From positions 76,911-140,910 of the forward strand of contig CAZOEO010000006.1 of the NCBI GenBank assembly GCA_964578885.1: a stretch of DNA of 64,000 nucleotides. Direction: 5' to 3'. This DNA comes from CAZRHR01 sp964578885 (lineage in GTDB: Bacteria; Bacteroidota; Bacteroidia; CAIKAF01). Positions 32,955-42,557 of the stretch are shown here, in pieces. Numbering within the stretch: position 1 is the first letter of the stretch; every line of letters starts with the position of its first letter. Below the pieces are notes generated by a model. It saw only the letters and a program-made list of their open reading frames with translations, searched no databases and had not been told where the DNA came from. Position numbers and translations under genes: made by a program.

Positions 32955-35900
32955 TCAAGACCTTTTGATGATTCGGAAAATGAGCGAGCCCGCCGAACTA
33001 AGAACCCGAAAATAGTAAACTCCTTCTGATATTTCTCCAACCTCTACGCGCGATTCGTCCCCATGAAACACACCCTCTCGCAACAAACGGCCGGAAACAT
33101 CATACAACTCCCATGTATCCAGGTCGATATCAAAAGGATGAACAACTGAAAAATCTTTTGAAAAAGGATTGGGAAACACCTGCCATCCAGGGATTGGCGC
33201 TGTTGGTTCTATGCCAACATTTACTACCACCACTTCTTGCTGACTACTGTCTTGTCCACAAGCATTTTCGACTCGAAGTTTCACCTGATAGTTGCCATTC
33301 TGAGCATAAGCATGCCTGGGAGTTCGTCCTTGCGCAAATTGGCCGTCACCGAAATTCCAAAACCAAGTGGCGCCATCCTGTTCGGTGCCTTGAAATTGAA
33401 TATATCCCTGATTTTCTGCCAGCCAGGAAAAAGCAGCCTGTGGTGCGCCCACGATGGGATACCGAAAATAAAACCGATGCTGTGCCTGGCCTTCGATGCG
33501 AACATGTCCCGTTAGTACGCCGGACGTACCGGATGGAATCAAATGCGGACCGGCACCTGTTGCCTGCCAGTCCAAACCATTAAACGAAAAAAACCATTGA
33601 TCGGTAACCGCTCCACGAACGCGCTGAAGCGTTCCTGGTGTCCACTGACATAAAGCAGTTCCCGACGAAGGTTGCAAGTCGATTGGCAAGGTGTCTACCA
33701 CGAAATCATCCACCGCAATGTCACTAAGAAAACCAGGTCCGTTCTGCGCTTTTAACCGAAAAAACACGGACGATTCCCCTTGCATCACCACAGGAAATTG
33801 GGCCGTTAGCCATTGGTTTCCTTGATTACCCTGAACCTGAAAATGAGGCGTATAGGCACGGGAAGTCACTGTGGCCACTTCTACATTTCCCATGTTGGTT
33901 CCCCACATATGATAATGAAATCGAACCCAGGCGGTGTCTTTGCCATCCGGTTGAAACATGGGCGACCAAAGCACTGACGTTTTATCGGAACAACCCGAAG
34001 CTTCTGTATAAAGATATTTTCCTGCTGTAGTTCCCCCGGCATCGGTGGTGGGTCCCGTACCACTGGATGGAGTAGCGGCCTGATGAACAAACCAATCGGC
34101 GTCATCAGAAAAACCTGAACCAAGGTTCAACCAACCGGACGAAAGTCTGCAAGACAGATTTCCACAAGGAGAAGCACCGCCACACAAAGTTTCCTGACTC
34201 CATGGCATATGATAGGGCCATGCCTCTCCTATCCATGTACGTGTTCCGGGAATTCCTGGAAAAACCAGACTATCGTTTCCATTGACTTGATCCGTCGGCG
34301 TGCTCAGCCAAATCGTGTAAGGAGTGGCAGAAGTATCGATATACAAGAAGTCGTAAAAAGCCAGGGTATCCATCTCCCCCGGGTTTGGCAATTGGATTAA
34401 CGTATCTAATCCTCTGTTCGATTGCAGCCGTCCTTGTTCTCCCTGAGATTTTCCGCGATTTTCTACGACCACCCATCCCGTTCTTTTGGTAGGCAGGGCC
34501 ACACTATCCATCAGATAATGCCATTGGCCGGCCACGGGAAAAACGGAAGGCAAAAGGGCGTAATCTTGCCAAAAACCGCATTGAACGGATGAGTCTAAGG
34601 CTGACACCGCCAGGCTGCGAGGTCCCAAACCACCATTGGGAAAAGCAACAGAAACCGCCCACCAAACAGACGGCGATTCATTCCATGGCGTCACCATTGT
34701 CTGATTTCCCGTGACGGGCACGCCCCACGGAACCATGCGACTACCCTGCAATCGCCACAATTGGTAAGCCTGTGCACCTGCCACCGGTTGCCACGAGAGC
34801 CACGCCTGTGGGCCACAAACGCTGTCTACCTGAAGATTTTCCGGCCGGGGAGCAACCACCGAAGTTCCCCGACTTGTGAGGGAAGCAGACGGCTGCAAGC
34901 GAAATAAAACTTGTTCAGACAAAATTTGAGAAGGCAAAGCCACTGTAGCTTTACCTTTTGTTGCCGGAACCATTGGTCCCAACGGCTGCCAGGTTTGGCC
35001 ATTGTTCAGGGACCATTCGGGCTGAAAAGAAGAAACGGCACTTCCTGTATGCCAAATCATTTCCAATGAATCGCCCGCCAACAAACAGGCGCCAGAATCA
35101 GGAAACCATAATTTGGCTGACAACCCAAACATCCTGTAAACCAATGCAAAAGGCAAAGGCCCTGCGGGAAGTGAATGCGGACGCACTTCGATGGTCCATT
35201 GCCCGGGTTCGGGTGCCGCTATCGTGACTTGTTCTGTGGAATTGACGCGGTCCTGGGTTCGCTGAGCCGGAAGATTTACCGTGCCAGGAAGTGGCGAGCA
35301 GACCCATGGAAGCACCACCGCTCCAGAAGGAGAAATAAGTTGAAGATCAGCATCCTGAATAAGGGTTTGAAGAGCGCCCGGACCAGCGGCAACATCGTCG
35401 TAATGAAGCATTACCCTCAACTCCTGCACACCTGTTGGAACGGTGATGGCATAAGTTCGATGAGCCGTTGGAAACAATGTGTCTTCCATAAATGTCCCAT
35501 CCTGCAAGGTAGCCAACGCTTCAAAGGGCCGTGGCCGACCATATCCAAATGAAAAGTCGGGGCCAGGCGCACCCAAATCTTCCGCAGTATTCATCAGTAA
35601 AGCCCGCGTGAGCGCAGCAGAGGGGAATGTTCCAATTTGCGTTTTGTAAGCATCCATAAGCGCGGCAGCCAATCCGGCGACCATGGGTGCCGACATGCTG
35701 GTTCCAGATTTCACTTGATACCCGTGCTGCGCCAAAAAGGCTGAAGTGGAAGGAATTTGCACACCCGGCGCTACCAAATCTGGTTTTAAACGGCCGTCTG
35801 TGGCCGGTCCGCGACTCGAATTCCCGGCCAAAGTCCCGGAAACAGAAATATTGCCCACCACAAGGGTATTTTTTGCTTGCTTATGTCCTCCTGTGATGGT

Positions 35901-36893
35901 CCCGAATCCTAAACCAGCGCCATATCCACACTGCGTAGCTCCTGCATTTCCCGCAGAAAAAACATGAACTAAACCGGAATGTGCATTTACTTGTTCGTCG
36001 ACCCAACGAGACCAGGCCGTATATCCGGTATTACAACCATCGCTATAGGAAGTATTGGACACACGTACACCATGATGCTGAAACAGGCTATCGGCAATGT
36101 ATAAACCTGAACGCAAGGTTGGATCAGTCGTATACCACTGATTCCACAACATGGCTTGCGGTGCCACACCTACTTTTTGAGGATCACGAATTCCGCCACC
36201 TGCCGCAATCCCGGCAACATGATCCCCATGATCCTGGGTGGGCGCGGTTATGTTTAAACCTACTTCATTCAAACGACCCGAAAAATCGACATGTGATTGT
36301 AGGTCACCATCTTCATTTACTTGAATACCAACGCCACGACCGGAAAAAGGCAAACCACTTTCCCACATTCCCTTCGTCTGAGTGACCCTGCCACCAGCCA
36401 AGGTATCGGGCTGTGGTTTTCCGGAAGCAGGCTCCGCCCAAATAAAAGGCAAATGCGCCCATTCTTTCAGTTGTGCGCTGTTTCCCTGAAAGCGATACCA
36501 ACCCGTTTGGGATAAAGGTAAAAATGCGGAAGGAGTTAAAAAATGAACCGGAGACCATACCCACCAAACGGAGGCGTCTGGATCCCGGGTGTGCAGACGC
36601 TCTTCCGAAGAAAGAACGACCACGCGCGCGCCCAATTCCTGAAAATAGGAACGGTACATTTCCTGCCAATTCAACAAAAACCAACCATTCCCGTAATGCC
36701 CTAAAACAGGAAGACTTATCTCCCTATTTTTACCCGGATGAATCCAGACATAAACAGCTTGTCCTTCCGGCAAAGCAACGTCTTGTAAGGATTGGCTTTC
36801 AAAAGAAGCGTGGGCAAGATGAAGTTTTTGGCCTGGCAGGTTCAGGAGTAACCCCGCAAACCAAGCAAAAAGAATGAACCCAAGGAAACGCAT
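32955..36893 (-). CDS. Large secreted S8 (subtilisin-like) protease with T9SS type A domain
   Basis: 1312 aa. Signal peptide MRFLGFILFAWFAGLLLNLP. S8 domain about 175-490: GRGVGIQVNEDG where DTG is usual (Glu at about 194 in the normal Asp position), His about 222 in DHGDHVAG, oxyanion Asn in FSAGNAG, and Ser about 399 in GTSMSAPMVAG. A P-domain-like region, Ig-like modules and a PKD repeat (WFWNFGDG) follow. The end (GWQVFPNPFSKDF, then ISEGVYYFRVL) is a sorting domain. It should be exported and processed by T9SS. Activity is likely but the Asp-to-Glu change is worth checking. Confidence 0.9.
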   Translation of the reverse strand: MRFLGFILFAWFAGLLLNLPGQKLHLAHASFESQSLQDVALPEGQAVYVWIHPGKNREISLPVLGHYGNGWFLLNWQEMYRSYFQELGARVVVLSSEERLHTRDPDASVWWVWSPVHFLTPSAFLPLSQTGWYRFQGNSAQLKEWAHLPFIWAEPASGKPQPDTLAGGRVTQTKGMWESGLPFSGRGVGIQVNEDGDLQSHVDFSGRLNEVGLNITAPTQDHGDHVAGIAAGGGIRDPQKVGVAPQAMLWNQWYTTDPTLRSGLYIADSLFQHHGVRVSNTSYSDGCNTGYTAWSRWVDEQVNAHSGLVHVFSAGNAGATQCGYGAGLGFGTITGGHKQAKNTLVVGNISVSGTLAGNSSRGPATDGRLKPDLVAPGVQIPSTSAFLAQHGYQVKSGTSMSAPMVAGLAAALMDAYKTQIGTFPSAALTRALLMNTAEDLGAPGPDFSFGYGRPRPFEALATLQDGTFMEDTLFPTAHRTYAITVPTGVQELRVMLHYDDVAAGPGALQTLIQDADLQLISPSGAVVLPWVCSPLPGTVNLPAQRTQDRVNSTEQVTIAAPEPGQWTIEVRPHSLPAGPLPFALVYRMFGLSAKLWFPDSGACLLAGDSLEMIWHTGSAVSSFQPEWSLNNGQTWQPLGPMVPATKGKATVALPSQILSEQVLFRLQPSASLTSRGTSVVAPRPENLQVDSVCGPQAWLSWQPVAGAQAYQLWRLQGSRMVPWGVPVTGNQTMVTPWNESPSVWWAVSVAFPNGGLGPRSLAVSALDSSVQCGFWQDYALLPSVFPVAGQWHYLMDSVALPTKRTGWVVVENRGKSQGEQGRLQSNRGLDTLIQLPNPGEMDTLAFYDFLYIDTSATPYTIWLSTPTDQVNGNDSLVFPGIPGTRTWIGEAWPYHMPWSQETLCGGASPCGNLSCRLSSGWLNLGSGFSDDADWFVHQAATPSSGTGPTTDAGGTTAGKYLYTEASGCSDKTSVLWSPMFQPDGKDTAWVRFHYHMWGTNMGNVEVATVTSRAYTPHFQVQGNQGNQWLTAQFPVVMQGESSVFFRLKAQNGPGFLSDIAVDDFVVDTLPIDLQPSSGTALCQWTPGTLQRVRGAVTDQWFFSFNGLDWQATGAGPHLIPSGTSGVLTGHVRIEGQAQHRFYFRYPIVGAPQAAFSWLAENQGYIQFQGTEQDGATWFWNFGDGQFAQGRTPRHAYAQNGNYQVKLRVENACGQDSSQQEVVVVNVGIEPTAPIPGWQVFPNPFSKDFSVVHPFDIDLDTWELYDVSGRLLREGVFHGDESRVEVGEISEGVYYFRVLSSAGSLIFRIIKRS

Positions 36894-36937
36894 GCCAAAA
36901 GGTACAATTTTCTGATGGCCTGCACAAAGGCACCTGA

Positions 36938-37870
36938 TCAATAAAACTTCGGATTCTGCCAAAAATTTGGTAAAAACCTGCCCACCTTGGACATATAGGC
37001 TTTGTAGAGGGGATATTTTTCAGCAGAAATCCCTTCAGAAAAATCTGCAGAACCCTGAAAGAGAACCATAAGGAGCAGAGGACCGGACAATGTCCAGTTG
37101 AGCCAATTTCCTGTTGCTGCGACACCAAAGAAGTAAAAACACACCCAAATGGCTTGTTCTGCCATGTAGTTCGGGTGACGCATCCATTTCCAAAGGCCGT
37201 GATGTGTAAATCCAACCGCGTAAAATGGCTCCATTTTACCCGAAGCTTTCTGACGGTACTTCTCGTTTTGGTACACCCATTGTTGCTGATCTGCCACCGT
37301 TTCCAATATCAAGAAAAACAAAACAGCCGCAGCCACCGCATAATCTGCCCAACCGAGAGGAGAGTCGCCGGCTTGCGCAGCCACGACAATAGGCAAGGTG
37401 AAAAACAGAATCAGGAACTGTTGGTAATACGAAATGAAAAACAAATTGAATAACGTCCATCTTACACGACCGGAAAGTTCAGGTCTGGCACGCAATACCG
37501 CCCAGCGATAATCTTCTTCCCCCGTCCAAAACTTCAAAGAGTAGCCTCCACGGCGAGAAAAGTTGTACGATAAACGCAAACCCCAAAGTGTCACCAGTAC
37601 AGCCATCAGCAACATTCTCGGGGCAAAATCCATTTGAAAGGCCACATACCAGGAATAGACCAAAGGAACAAGACTCCAAAGCTTATCGACCTGACTGTAG
37701 TTTTTGGTGATTTCGCTTAACAAAAAGCAAGCCGTAGCAATACCAAAACACATCCACAATAATGGCGTCAATAGAACCCATTGTTCCTCAGTCGGTGTGG
37801 CATCAAGATATACAATGGCTACGGGCGCCACAATTAAAGAGACAATAAGAAGTATAGCAATCTTAAGCAT
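36938..37870 (-). CDS. DUF1295 / steroid 5-alpha-reductase-like membrane protein
   Basis: 310 aa, about seven helices. VDKLWSLVPLVYSW, TLWGLRLSYNFSRRGGY, and the C-terminal GLWKWMRHPNYMAEQAIW are the DUF1295/isoprenylcysteine methyltransferase-like signature; the RHPNY block binds the NADPH or SAM cofactor in relatives. Reaction unknown. ATG 37870 is used; a longer frame exists. First gene of a likely operon running through the S8 protease to the CapA-like gene. Confidence 0.85.
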   Translation of the reverse strand: MLKIAILLIVSLIVAPVAIVYLDATPTEEQWVLLTPLLWMCFGIATACFLLSEITKNYSQVDKLWSLVPLVYSWYVAFQMDFAPRMLLMAVLVTLWGLRLSYNFSRRGGYSLKFWTGEEDYRWAVLRARPELSGRVRWTLFNLFFISYYQQFLILFFTLPIVVAAQAGDSPLGWADYAVAAAVLFFLILETVADQQQWVYQNEKYRQKASGKMEPFYAVGFTHHGLWKWMRHPNYMAEQAIWVCFYFFGVAATGNWLNWTLSGPLLLMVLFQGSADFSEGISAEKYPLYKAYMSKVGRFLPNFWQNPKFY

Positions 37871-37903
37871 GATGGTGAAAAATTGGTTCTGAATTATGAA
37901 AAT

Positions 37904-37911
37904 CAAAGATA
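37904..37911 (-). promoter_or_regulatory. Predicted promoter of the DUF1295-protease operon
   Basis: TATCTTTG on the minus strand with TTTC 19 bases upstream, close to the TTTG-N19-TAnnTTTG consensus; leader about 30 nt. Confidence 0.55.
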
Positions 37912-38057
37912 GTTTTTTCCTTCAGATGGTGAAAAATACAGACCATTTGTCATGTCCCGGATAATGAACGATGGCCTTCGATGCCACAAGACAATGATTT
38001 CCAGCTTTGGTTTCGTTTCCCAAAACGGACTACACAAATTACCTGAAGGAGTATCAT

Positions 38058-38085
38058 AAAAAAAGGCCGGGAAAACCCGACCTTT
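38058..38085 (-). terminator. Terminator of rplS
   Basis: On the minus strand AAAGGTCGGG-TTTT-CCCGGCCTTT with one G-U pair runs into a T-tract, 20 bp after the rplS stop. Confidence 0.8.
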
Positions 38086-38104
38086 CTATCATAAGTTGCA
38101 AAAA

Positions 38105-38461
38105 TTAATTGTTGATGATGCGCTCTTTAATACGAGCCGCTTTACCAAACACATTGCGCAGATAGAAGAGACGTGCACGACGTACTTTACCACGCTTGTT
38201 TACGGTAAGGCTTTCAATGAAAGGCGAAGCAATCGGGAAAATTCTTTCTACCCCTACTCCGTTGGAAATTTTCCGAACGGTAAAGGTAGCAGTTAAACCG
38301 GCGCCACGGCGCTGCAAAACCACACCTTGAAACTGTTGAATGCGCTCTTTGGAACCCTCACGGATTTTGTAAGCTACATTTACAGTATCGCCAGCTTTAA
38401 ATTCTGGAAGCTGGTTGTTTGTCAAATATTGCGCTTGAATGTCGCGGATAATCTTTTCCAT
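38105..38461 (-). CDS. rplS: Large-subunit ribosomal protein L19
   Basis: 118 aa, standard length. FKAGDTVNVAYKIREGSKER, QQFQGVVLQRRGAG, GVGVERIFPIASPFIESL and KVRRARLFYLRN are the L19 blocks. L19 lies at the subunit interface of the 50S. Apparently monocistronic, with its own promoter-like element and terminator; the usual trmD/rimM neighbours of other phyla are absent. Confidence 0.98.
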   Translation of the reverse strand: MEKIIRDIQAQYLTNNQLPEFKAGDTVNVAYKIREGSKERIQQFQGVVLQRRGAGLTATFTVRKISNGVGVERIFPIASPFIESLTVNKRGKVRRARLFYLRNVFGKAARIKERIINN

Positions 38462-38482
38462 GGTCTACCTTAAAAATGGGTG

Positions 38483-38490
38483 CAATGATA
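38483..38490 (-). promoter_or_regulatory. Predicted -7 element for rplS
   Basis: TATCATTG on the minus strand, the same variant seen before rho, with CTTG about 20 bases upstream. Confidence 0.45.
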
Positions 38491-38530
38491 CGGTTTTTTT
38501 TTCTAATCCTCAAGTTTGAACTTTTTTTTT

Positions 38531-39448
38531 CTACAAGCTCAAAACAATTGGATCCGACACATAAGGCTTGCCTTCCTGAACTACGGAAAACCAAATTTCT
38601 ACAGAAGGAACGTTTCCGGGCGGAGGAACCAATCCCGGCAAGGAGATCTTTTTCCCATAACGCCATTCCATGTGAGTTGGCTGCTGGGTAAAACCGGTGA
38701 CGGGGAAGTTGAAAACGGTAACCCATTGTCCGGGAAGCAAGGCAAGCGATTGCATGGACTTTTGAAATTCTGGCAGAAAGTGAAGGGTGTGGTTTCCCGG
38801 CTTTCCCCAACCTCTGGCGTAAAAATGAAATCGGATGGCGCCATTCGGCTGGAAAAGGGTCCAGGCTTGTCCACTGGTGTTTCGAGCCTGGCAGCGCACC
38901 ACCCTTTGACTATCCTGATCGACCACGGCCAATCTTAAATCCACTTTGGCCTTAATGGATCTTGTTTTCCACTTTGAGGCACCAATCCAGAACCGAATGG
39001 GTTTTACCTGCTCCCATTTCTTAGCCACCGTAGGATGCAAAGCAATATCTACATACGAAATTCCTTTCCATTTGATGGTTCGTCTTTTGCGCAACTCCGG
39101 ATTCACTGGCCGGTGCCTCAAAGTTCCGCCACCAAAACTGACCCAGCGCAGCGTATCCGACAGCACCGTGGATAAAGACACTGATTTTTTATCGGCCTGC
39201 GGGCGAGCTTCCTGCCATGGTAATCCAAAATGCTGACCGGAAGGAAGTTTGATGATGAGCCAGGCATCTGAAAGTGGGAGCGATGTGATGGCGGCCAGGG
39301 GAAGATGCTCCATATCCTCTTTATAATACGTAGATCCCTCCGGCAGCGACAAAGTCGGCTGGGCGCCCTGTTGCCAAAGTGCAGGCTTACAACTGAATAA
39401 AAAGAACAGTCCGGCGCATCCCAACGCCTTCAAAAGGGTTTGTTTCAT
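38531..39448 (-). CDS. Putative lipoprotein of unknown function
   Basis: 305 aa. MKQTLLKALGCAGLFFLFSC gives a lipobox (LFSC, Cys20). The body has beta-rich, Trp-containing segments (GKPGNHTLHFLPEF, LPGQWVTVFNFPVTGF, HMEWRYGKKISLPG) suggesting a sandwich fold. No family recognised. Divergent from the CrtC-like gene with a 73-bp shared upstream region. Confidence 0.55.
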   Translation of the reverse strand: MKQTLLKALGCAGLFFLFSCKPALWQQGAQPTLSLPEGSTYYKEDMEHLPLAAITSLPLSDAWLIIKLPSGQHFGLPWQEARPQADKKSVSLSTVLSDTLRWVSFGGGTLRHRPVNPELRKRRTIKWKGISYVDIALHPTVAKKWEQVKPIRFWIGASKWKTRSIKAKVDLRLAVVDQDSQRVVRCQARNTSGQAWTLFQPNGAIRFHFYARGWGKPGNHTLHFLPEFQKSMQSLALLPGQWVTVFNFPVTGFTQQPTHMEWRYGKKISLPGLVPPPGNVPSVEIWFSVVQEGKPYVSDPIVLSL

Positions 39449-39509
39449 AACTTCCACTATTTGCTCCTCGCAGGCCCAAATATACATCATCTTATCCTTA
39501 CAGATTCTC

Positions 39510-39517
39510 TATTTTTG
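39510..39517 (+). promoter_or_regulatory. Predicted -7 element, leaderless CrtC-like gene
   Basis: TATTTTTG ends four bases before the ATG at 39522, so the transcription start would fall at or next to the start codon. Confidence 0.5.
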
Positions 39518-39521
39518 CAGG

Positions 39522-40466
39522 ATGATAAAATCCTGGCTCACCCGAAAAATGCTTCAAAGGAAAGGTCCGGTCCTTCCGCTCGAAGACGAAGTACAATGGC
39601 CTAAAGCACCCTTTGGCATCGATAGTTTTTACTTTTTCGGGACAGAATCAAATGGATCCGGGGGCGTTTTCCGCCTGGCTTTCAGGCCAGAAGAACAAGT
39701 AGAAACCTGGTGTGCACTCCATTTCCCCCAACGTTTCACCTTTCGGATTCCAGTGGAGCAAGGGCGGGCTTATCCGCATCAATTCCGAATGAAAAGTTTA
39801 CCCAATCAATGTTTTGAATTAACGGCGGACGATATGATGCAAACCACGGAAGGGGAAACCTTGCATGTTCGCCTGCATCTTACCTTTTCTCCTGATTCTC
39901 CCGTATTTGATTTTGCCTTACTCAAGGATCATGCGCATTTACATCGGGTCATTTCCGAAGCACGCTGGTCCGGTAGATTTTTTAAAGATTTGGCCTCACT
40001 TTCCTCTCAACATATTGAGCAAAAAGGCCGACTTAAAGGTTGGGTAGAAATAAATGGAGAATCTATTTCCATCGACTGGATGGGCGTTCGAGACCATTCG
40101 CGCGGATACCGTTCCTGGCAAAAATGGCAGAAGCACAGCTGGTTTACCGGTGTTTCTGCCAGTGGAAAAGTCTTTAACGCCTCGCTTATTGCGTTTGAAG
40201 GATTGCCCGTGCTTCGTGCCGGCTATTTTTTTGATGGTCAGCAGGCTTTCGCCATATCAAATGCACCCGACTTTCCGGTGGCCGCACCCACTGGTGAAGC
40301 CTTATTTGGCTGGCAGCAACAGGAGGGAAAACTCTCCTTCACAACCACGCACAACTGGCCATTCTTCATGGACAATACATACTGGATTCAGGAAGGAATG
40401 GGCACCTTTGCATTTCAAGGAGAAAAATTCTACGGTATTTTGGAACGAGGCGGACTAAATGCTTAA
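39522..40466 (+). CDS. CrtC/DUF7064-like beta-rich protein
   Basis: 314 aa, no signal peptide. IEQKGRLKGWVEINGESISI followed by DWMGVRDHSRGYR resembles the conserved V-x-G-x-(G/V)xRDHSWG region of hydroxyneurosporene-synthase-like (CrtC/AttH) two-domain lipocalin-type proteins. FFFGTESNGSGGVFRL-type strand patterns support an all-beta fold. The family hydrates or isomerises hydrophobic substrates in some members; no substrate is evident here and no carotenoid genes are nearby. Its stop overlaps the stop of the convergent stress-protein gene. Confidence 0.5.
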   Translation: MIKSWLTRKMLQRKGPVLPLEDEVQWPKAPFGIDSFYFFGTESNGSGGVFRLAFRPEEQVETWCALHFPQRFTFRIPVEQGRAYPHQFRMKSLPNQCFELTADDMMQTTEGETLHVRLHLTFSPDSPVFDFALLKDHAHLHRVISEARWSGRFFKDLASLSSQHIEQKGRLKGWVEINGESISIDWMGVRDHSRGYRSWQKWQKHSWFTGVSASGKVFNASLIAFEGLPVLRAGYFFDGQQAFAISNAPDFPVAAPTGEALFGWQQQEGKLSFTTTHNWPFFMDNTYWIQEGMGTFAFQGEKFYGILERGGLNA

Positions 40467-41287
40467 TCCCGATGCATGATAAGCAGAGGAATGCGGGTTT
40501 GCATGGCTAATCGACGTGTAGTACTCGATTCAAAAATACGGTCGAAGAGATTGAGCTTCCGGCTGACCAACACCAGAGCATCTACGGGGTGAAATTCCAT
40601 GAAATCTTCCAAACCTTCTGCGGCAGAATCGGCTTTAATATGGAGTAAAGCAGGCGACTGAGCGCCGTATTTCGCCCGAATCTCATGAATAAGCGGCTCA
40701 TCCTCCGTCTGATTCAGCTGCAAGCTGGCGTTTACTTTCAATAAACTTAAATGGCCATCATACAGCTGTGTAAAGGCCACAGCCTGCTCCAGAAAAGGAA
40801 CTTCAGAATCCTCCAACATAGCCGCGTAGACAATGTCTTTCATGGGTCCGGCTTCCCATTGTTCCGGAATGAGTACTACAGGCACATTCACCTTACGAAC
40901 AATATGAGCCGCATTGGTTCCCATGACCTGGGTCAGGAATCCGGTGGCGCCAGTAGTACCTAGCACCAAATACTTAGGAGACAATTCTTTGGCGCGATGA
41001 ACCACTTCTTCGGCTACAAAACCATCGGCAATTTCAGAAACCCAAACCACTCCCCGATCCTTGTACTTTGCTTCGCGGTCTGCCAGTTCAGCTTCGGCCT
41101 TTTCGCGCATTTCACGATACGCATCAGCCGCGTAACCCAATGGTCCGGCCGCATCCATCATGGGCAAATGCACCACATGCATCACGTGTAAGCGGGCATG
41201 CGTGCGGCGTGCCAGGTCGAAAGCAAAAGCGAGGGCTTTATCGGCCGTAGCAGAAAAATCAAGAGGTACAAGAATCGTATTTTCCAT
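40463..41287 (-). CDS. Tandem-domain universal stress protein
   Basis: 274 aa. Two UspA domains: the first starts ILVPLDFSATADKALAFAFD and holds the nucleotide-binding loop GTTGATGFLTQVMGTNA; the second (from about 145, DIVYAAMLEDSEVPFLEQAV) is more divergent and lacks a clear Gly loop. UspA proteins bind ATP and respond to starvation or oxidative stress. A TACTTTTG promoter element lies 28 nt upstream. Confidence 0.9.
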   Translation of the reverse strand: MENTILVPLDFSATADKALAFAFDLARRTHARLHVMHVVHLPMMDAAGPLGYAADAYREMREKAEAELADREAKYKDRGVVWVSEIADGFVAEEVVHRAKELSPKYLVLGTTGATGFLTQVMGTNAAHIVRKVNVPVVLIPEQWEAGPMKDIVYAAMLEDSEVPFLEQAVAFTQLYDGHLSLLKVNASLQLNQTEDEPLIHEIRAKYGAQSPALLHIKADSAAEGLEDFMEFHPVDALVLVSRKLNLFDRIFESSTTRRLAMQTRIPLLIMHRD

Positions 41288-41314
41288 ATCGATGATTAGT
41301 TTAAAGTCATTTCT

Positions 41315-41322
41315 CAAAAGTA
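41315..41322 (-). promoter_or_regulatory. Predicted promoter of the universal stress protein gene
   Basis: TACTTTTG on the minus strand, with TTGT about 19 bases upstream. Confidence 0.5.
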
Positions 41323-41465
41323 GGACGAAACATACCAATAAACAATGACAAAAATCATGGCCATTCAAGACAAATCTTGATTTGATTTTCAATAGGATAA
41401 GAATCCTGACATTCCTTTATCTCCCAATTTCTTACTTATTAGGTCGGAAATTCATAGGAAGAGGG

Positions 41466-41473
41466 TATATTTG
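41466..41473 (+). promoter_or_regulatory. Predicted -7 element of the desaturase gene
   Basis: TATATTTG, an exact TAnnTTTG match, 33 nt before the ATG at 41507. Confidence 0.5.
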
Positions 41474-41506
41474 CCCTATCCCCGTGCTTTACCCGGGTCA
41501 ATTTTT

Positions 41507-42262
41507 ATGTTGTATTTACTTCTTTTTTTTGTAGCACATTGGTGCTTGTCCCTGTTCTTCCACTCCGCATTTTTACATCGGTACGCATCACACAAGATGT
41601 ATCACACATCTCCATTGGTTGAACGGATTTTCTACTTCTGCACTTGGTTTTTTCAAGGTACCTCTTTCCTCAACCCGCGTGCTTACGCTGTAATGCATCG
41701 CATGCACCATGCCTATTCCGACACGGAAAAGGATCCGCATTCACCTTGGTTTTTTAAAGATGTATTCCAAATGATGTGGCATACCAAAAGAATCTATAAA
41801 GGATTTGCAGATGGCACGCTCACACCGGACAGCGAATTCTGTGGTGATTTACCGGTTTGGAACAAGATGGATAAATTCGGTGATCTTTGGGCGGTTCGTA
41901 TTGGATGGGGCGTTATTTATGGCCTTATCTACATTGCCTTCATCACACACTTCGATTTATCCTGGTTTTGGATGTTGTTATTGCCCGTCCATTTCCTAAT
42001 GGGACCAATTCAAGGTGCTGCTGTAAACTGGTGTGGACATAAATATGGATATTCCAATTTCGATAACGGCGACAAGTCTAAAAATTCTGAGGCCTGGGGT
42101 TTGTTTTTGTTGGGCGAATTGTTTCAAAACAATCACCACAAATTCCCTGCTCGTGTGAATTTCGCGGTAAAATGGTTTGAATTTGACCCTACGTACGCCG
42201 CGCTCAAAGTCTTGCACTGGTTGGGAGTGATACGCTTAATTCCCAATGCGGTGAAAGCCTAA
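41507..42262 (+). CDS. Acyl-CoA/fatty-acid desaturase (delta-9 type)
   Basis: 251 aa, membrane protein. Three His boxes bind the di-iron centre: HRYASH early, HRMHH after the second helix pair, and NNHHK near the C-terminus, plus HKYGYSN. The enzyme introduces a double bond into saturated acyl chains, adjusting membrane fluidity. ATG 41507 is preferred to an upstream TTG, which lies inside the promoter box. Confidence 0.92.
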   Translation: MLYLLLFFVAHWCLSLFFHSAFLHRYASHKMYHTSPLVERIFYFCTWFFQGTSFLNPRAYAVMHRMHHAYSDTEKDPHSPWFFKDVFQMMWHTKRIYKGFADGTLTPDSEFCGDLPVWNKMDKFGDLWAVRIGWGVIYGLIYIAFITHFDLSWFWMLLLPVHFLMGPIQGAAVNWCGHKYGYSNFDNGDKSKNSEAWGLFLLGELFQNNHHKFPARVNFAVKWFEFDPTYAALKVLHWLGVIRLIPNAVKA

Positions 42263-42266
42263 GGTC

Positions 42267-42557
42267 TTAGAGACCAAAAATAACATACAATATACAAGCT
42301 AATATGAAAACGTAACGGAGCAATCTGTTACGTTTTTTGTTATATCTGGCGGAGAAGGTTTCGTAGACCTCGGACCTTCCTTCCATTTTTTCCCGAAGGG
42401 TTTGGCCATGCACCAGCGGATCCAAACGCTTATCCCGTTGAGCTTGCAGCTTCCTTTTCTCCATGATTTCGGGATCACGAGAAGGATGATAATAGATAGG
42501 CTCGTAATGAAAACGACGCGGCTGCTGGAGGGAGACCCACTTTAAAGATTTAAACAT
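42267..42557 (-). CDS. Small conserved membrane protein, one C-terminal helix
   Basis: 96 aa. MFKSLKWVSLQQPRRFHYEP at the start, a charged middle (EKRKLQAQRDKRLD), and a single hydrophobic C-terminal helix (YVFILACILYVIFGL). The PRRFxYxPxYY pattern is one I associate with short uncharacterised Bacteroidota proteins. A GTG 51 bases upstream is an alternative start. Convergent with the desaturase gene, four bases apart. Confidence 0.6.
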   Translation of the reverse strand: MFKSLKWVSLQQPRRFHYEPIYYHPSRDPEIMEKRKLQAQRDKRLDPLVHGQTLREKMEGRSEVYETFSARYNKKRNRLLRYVFILACILYVIFGL

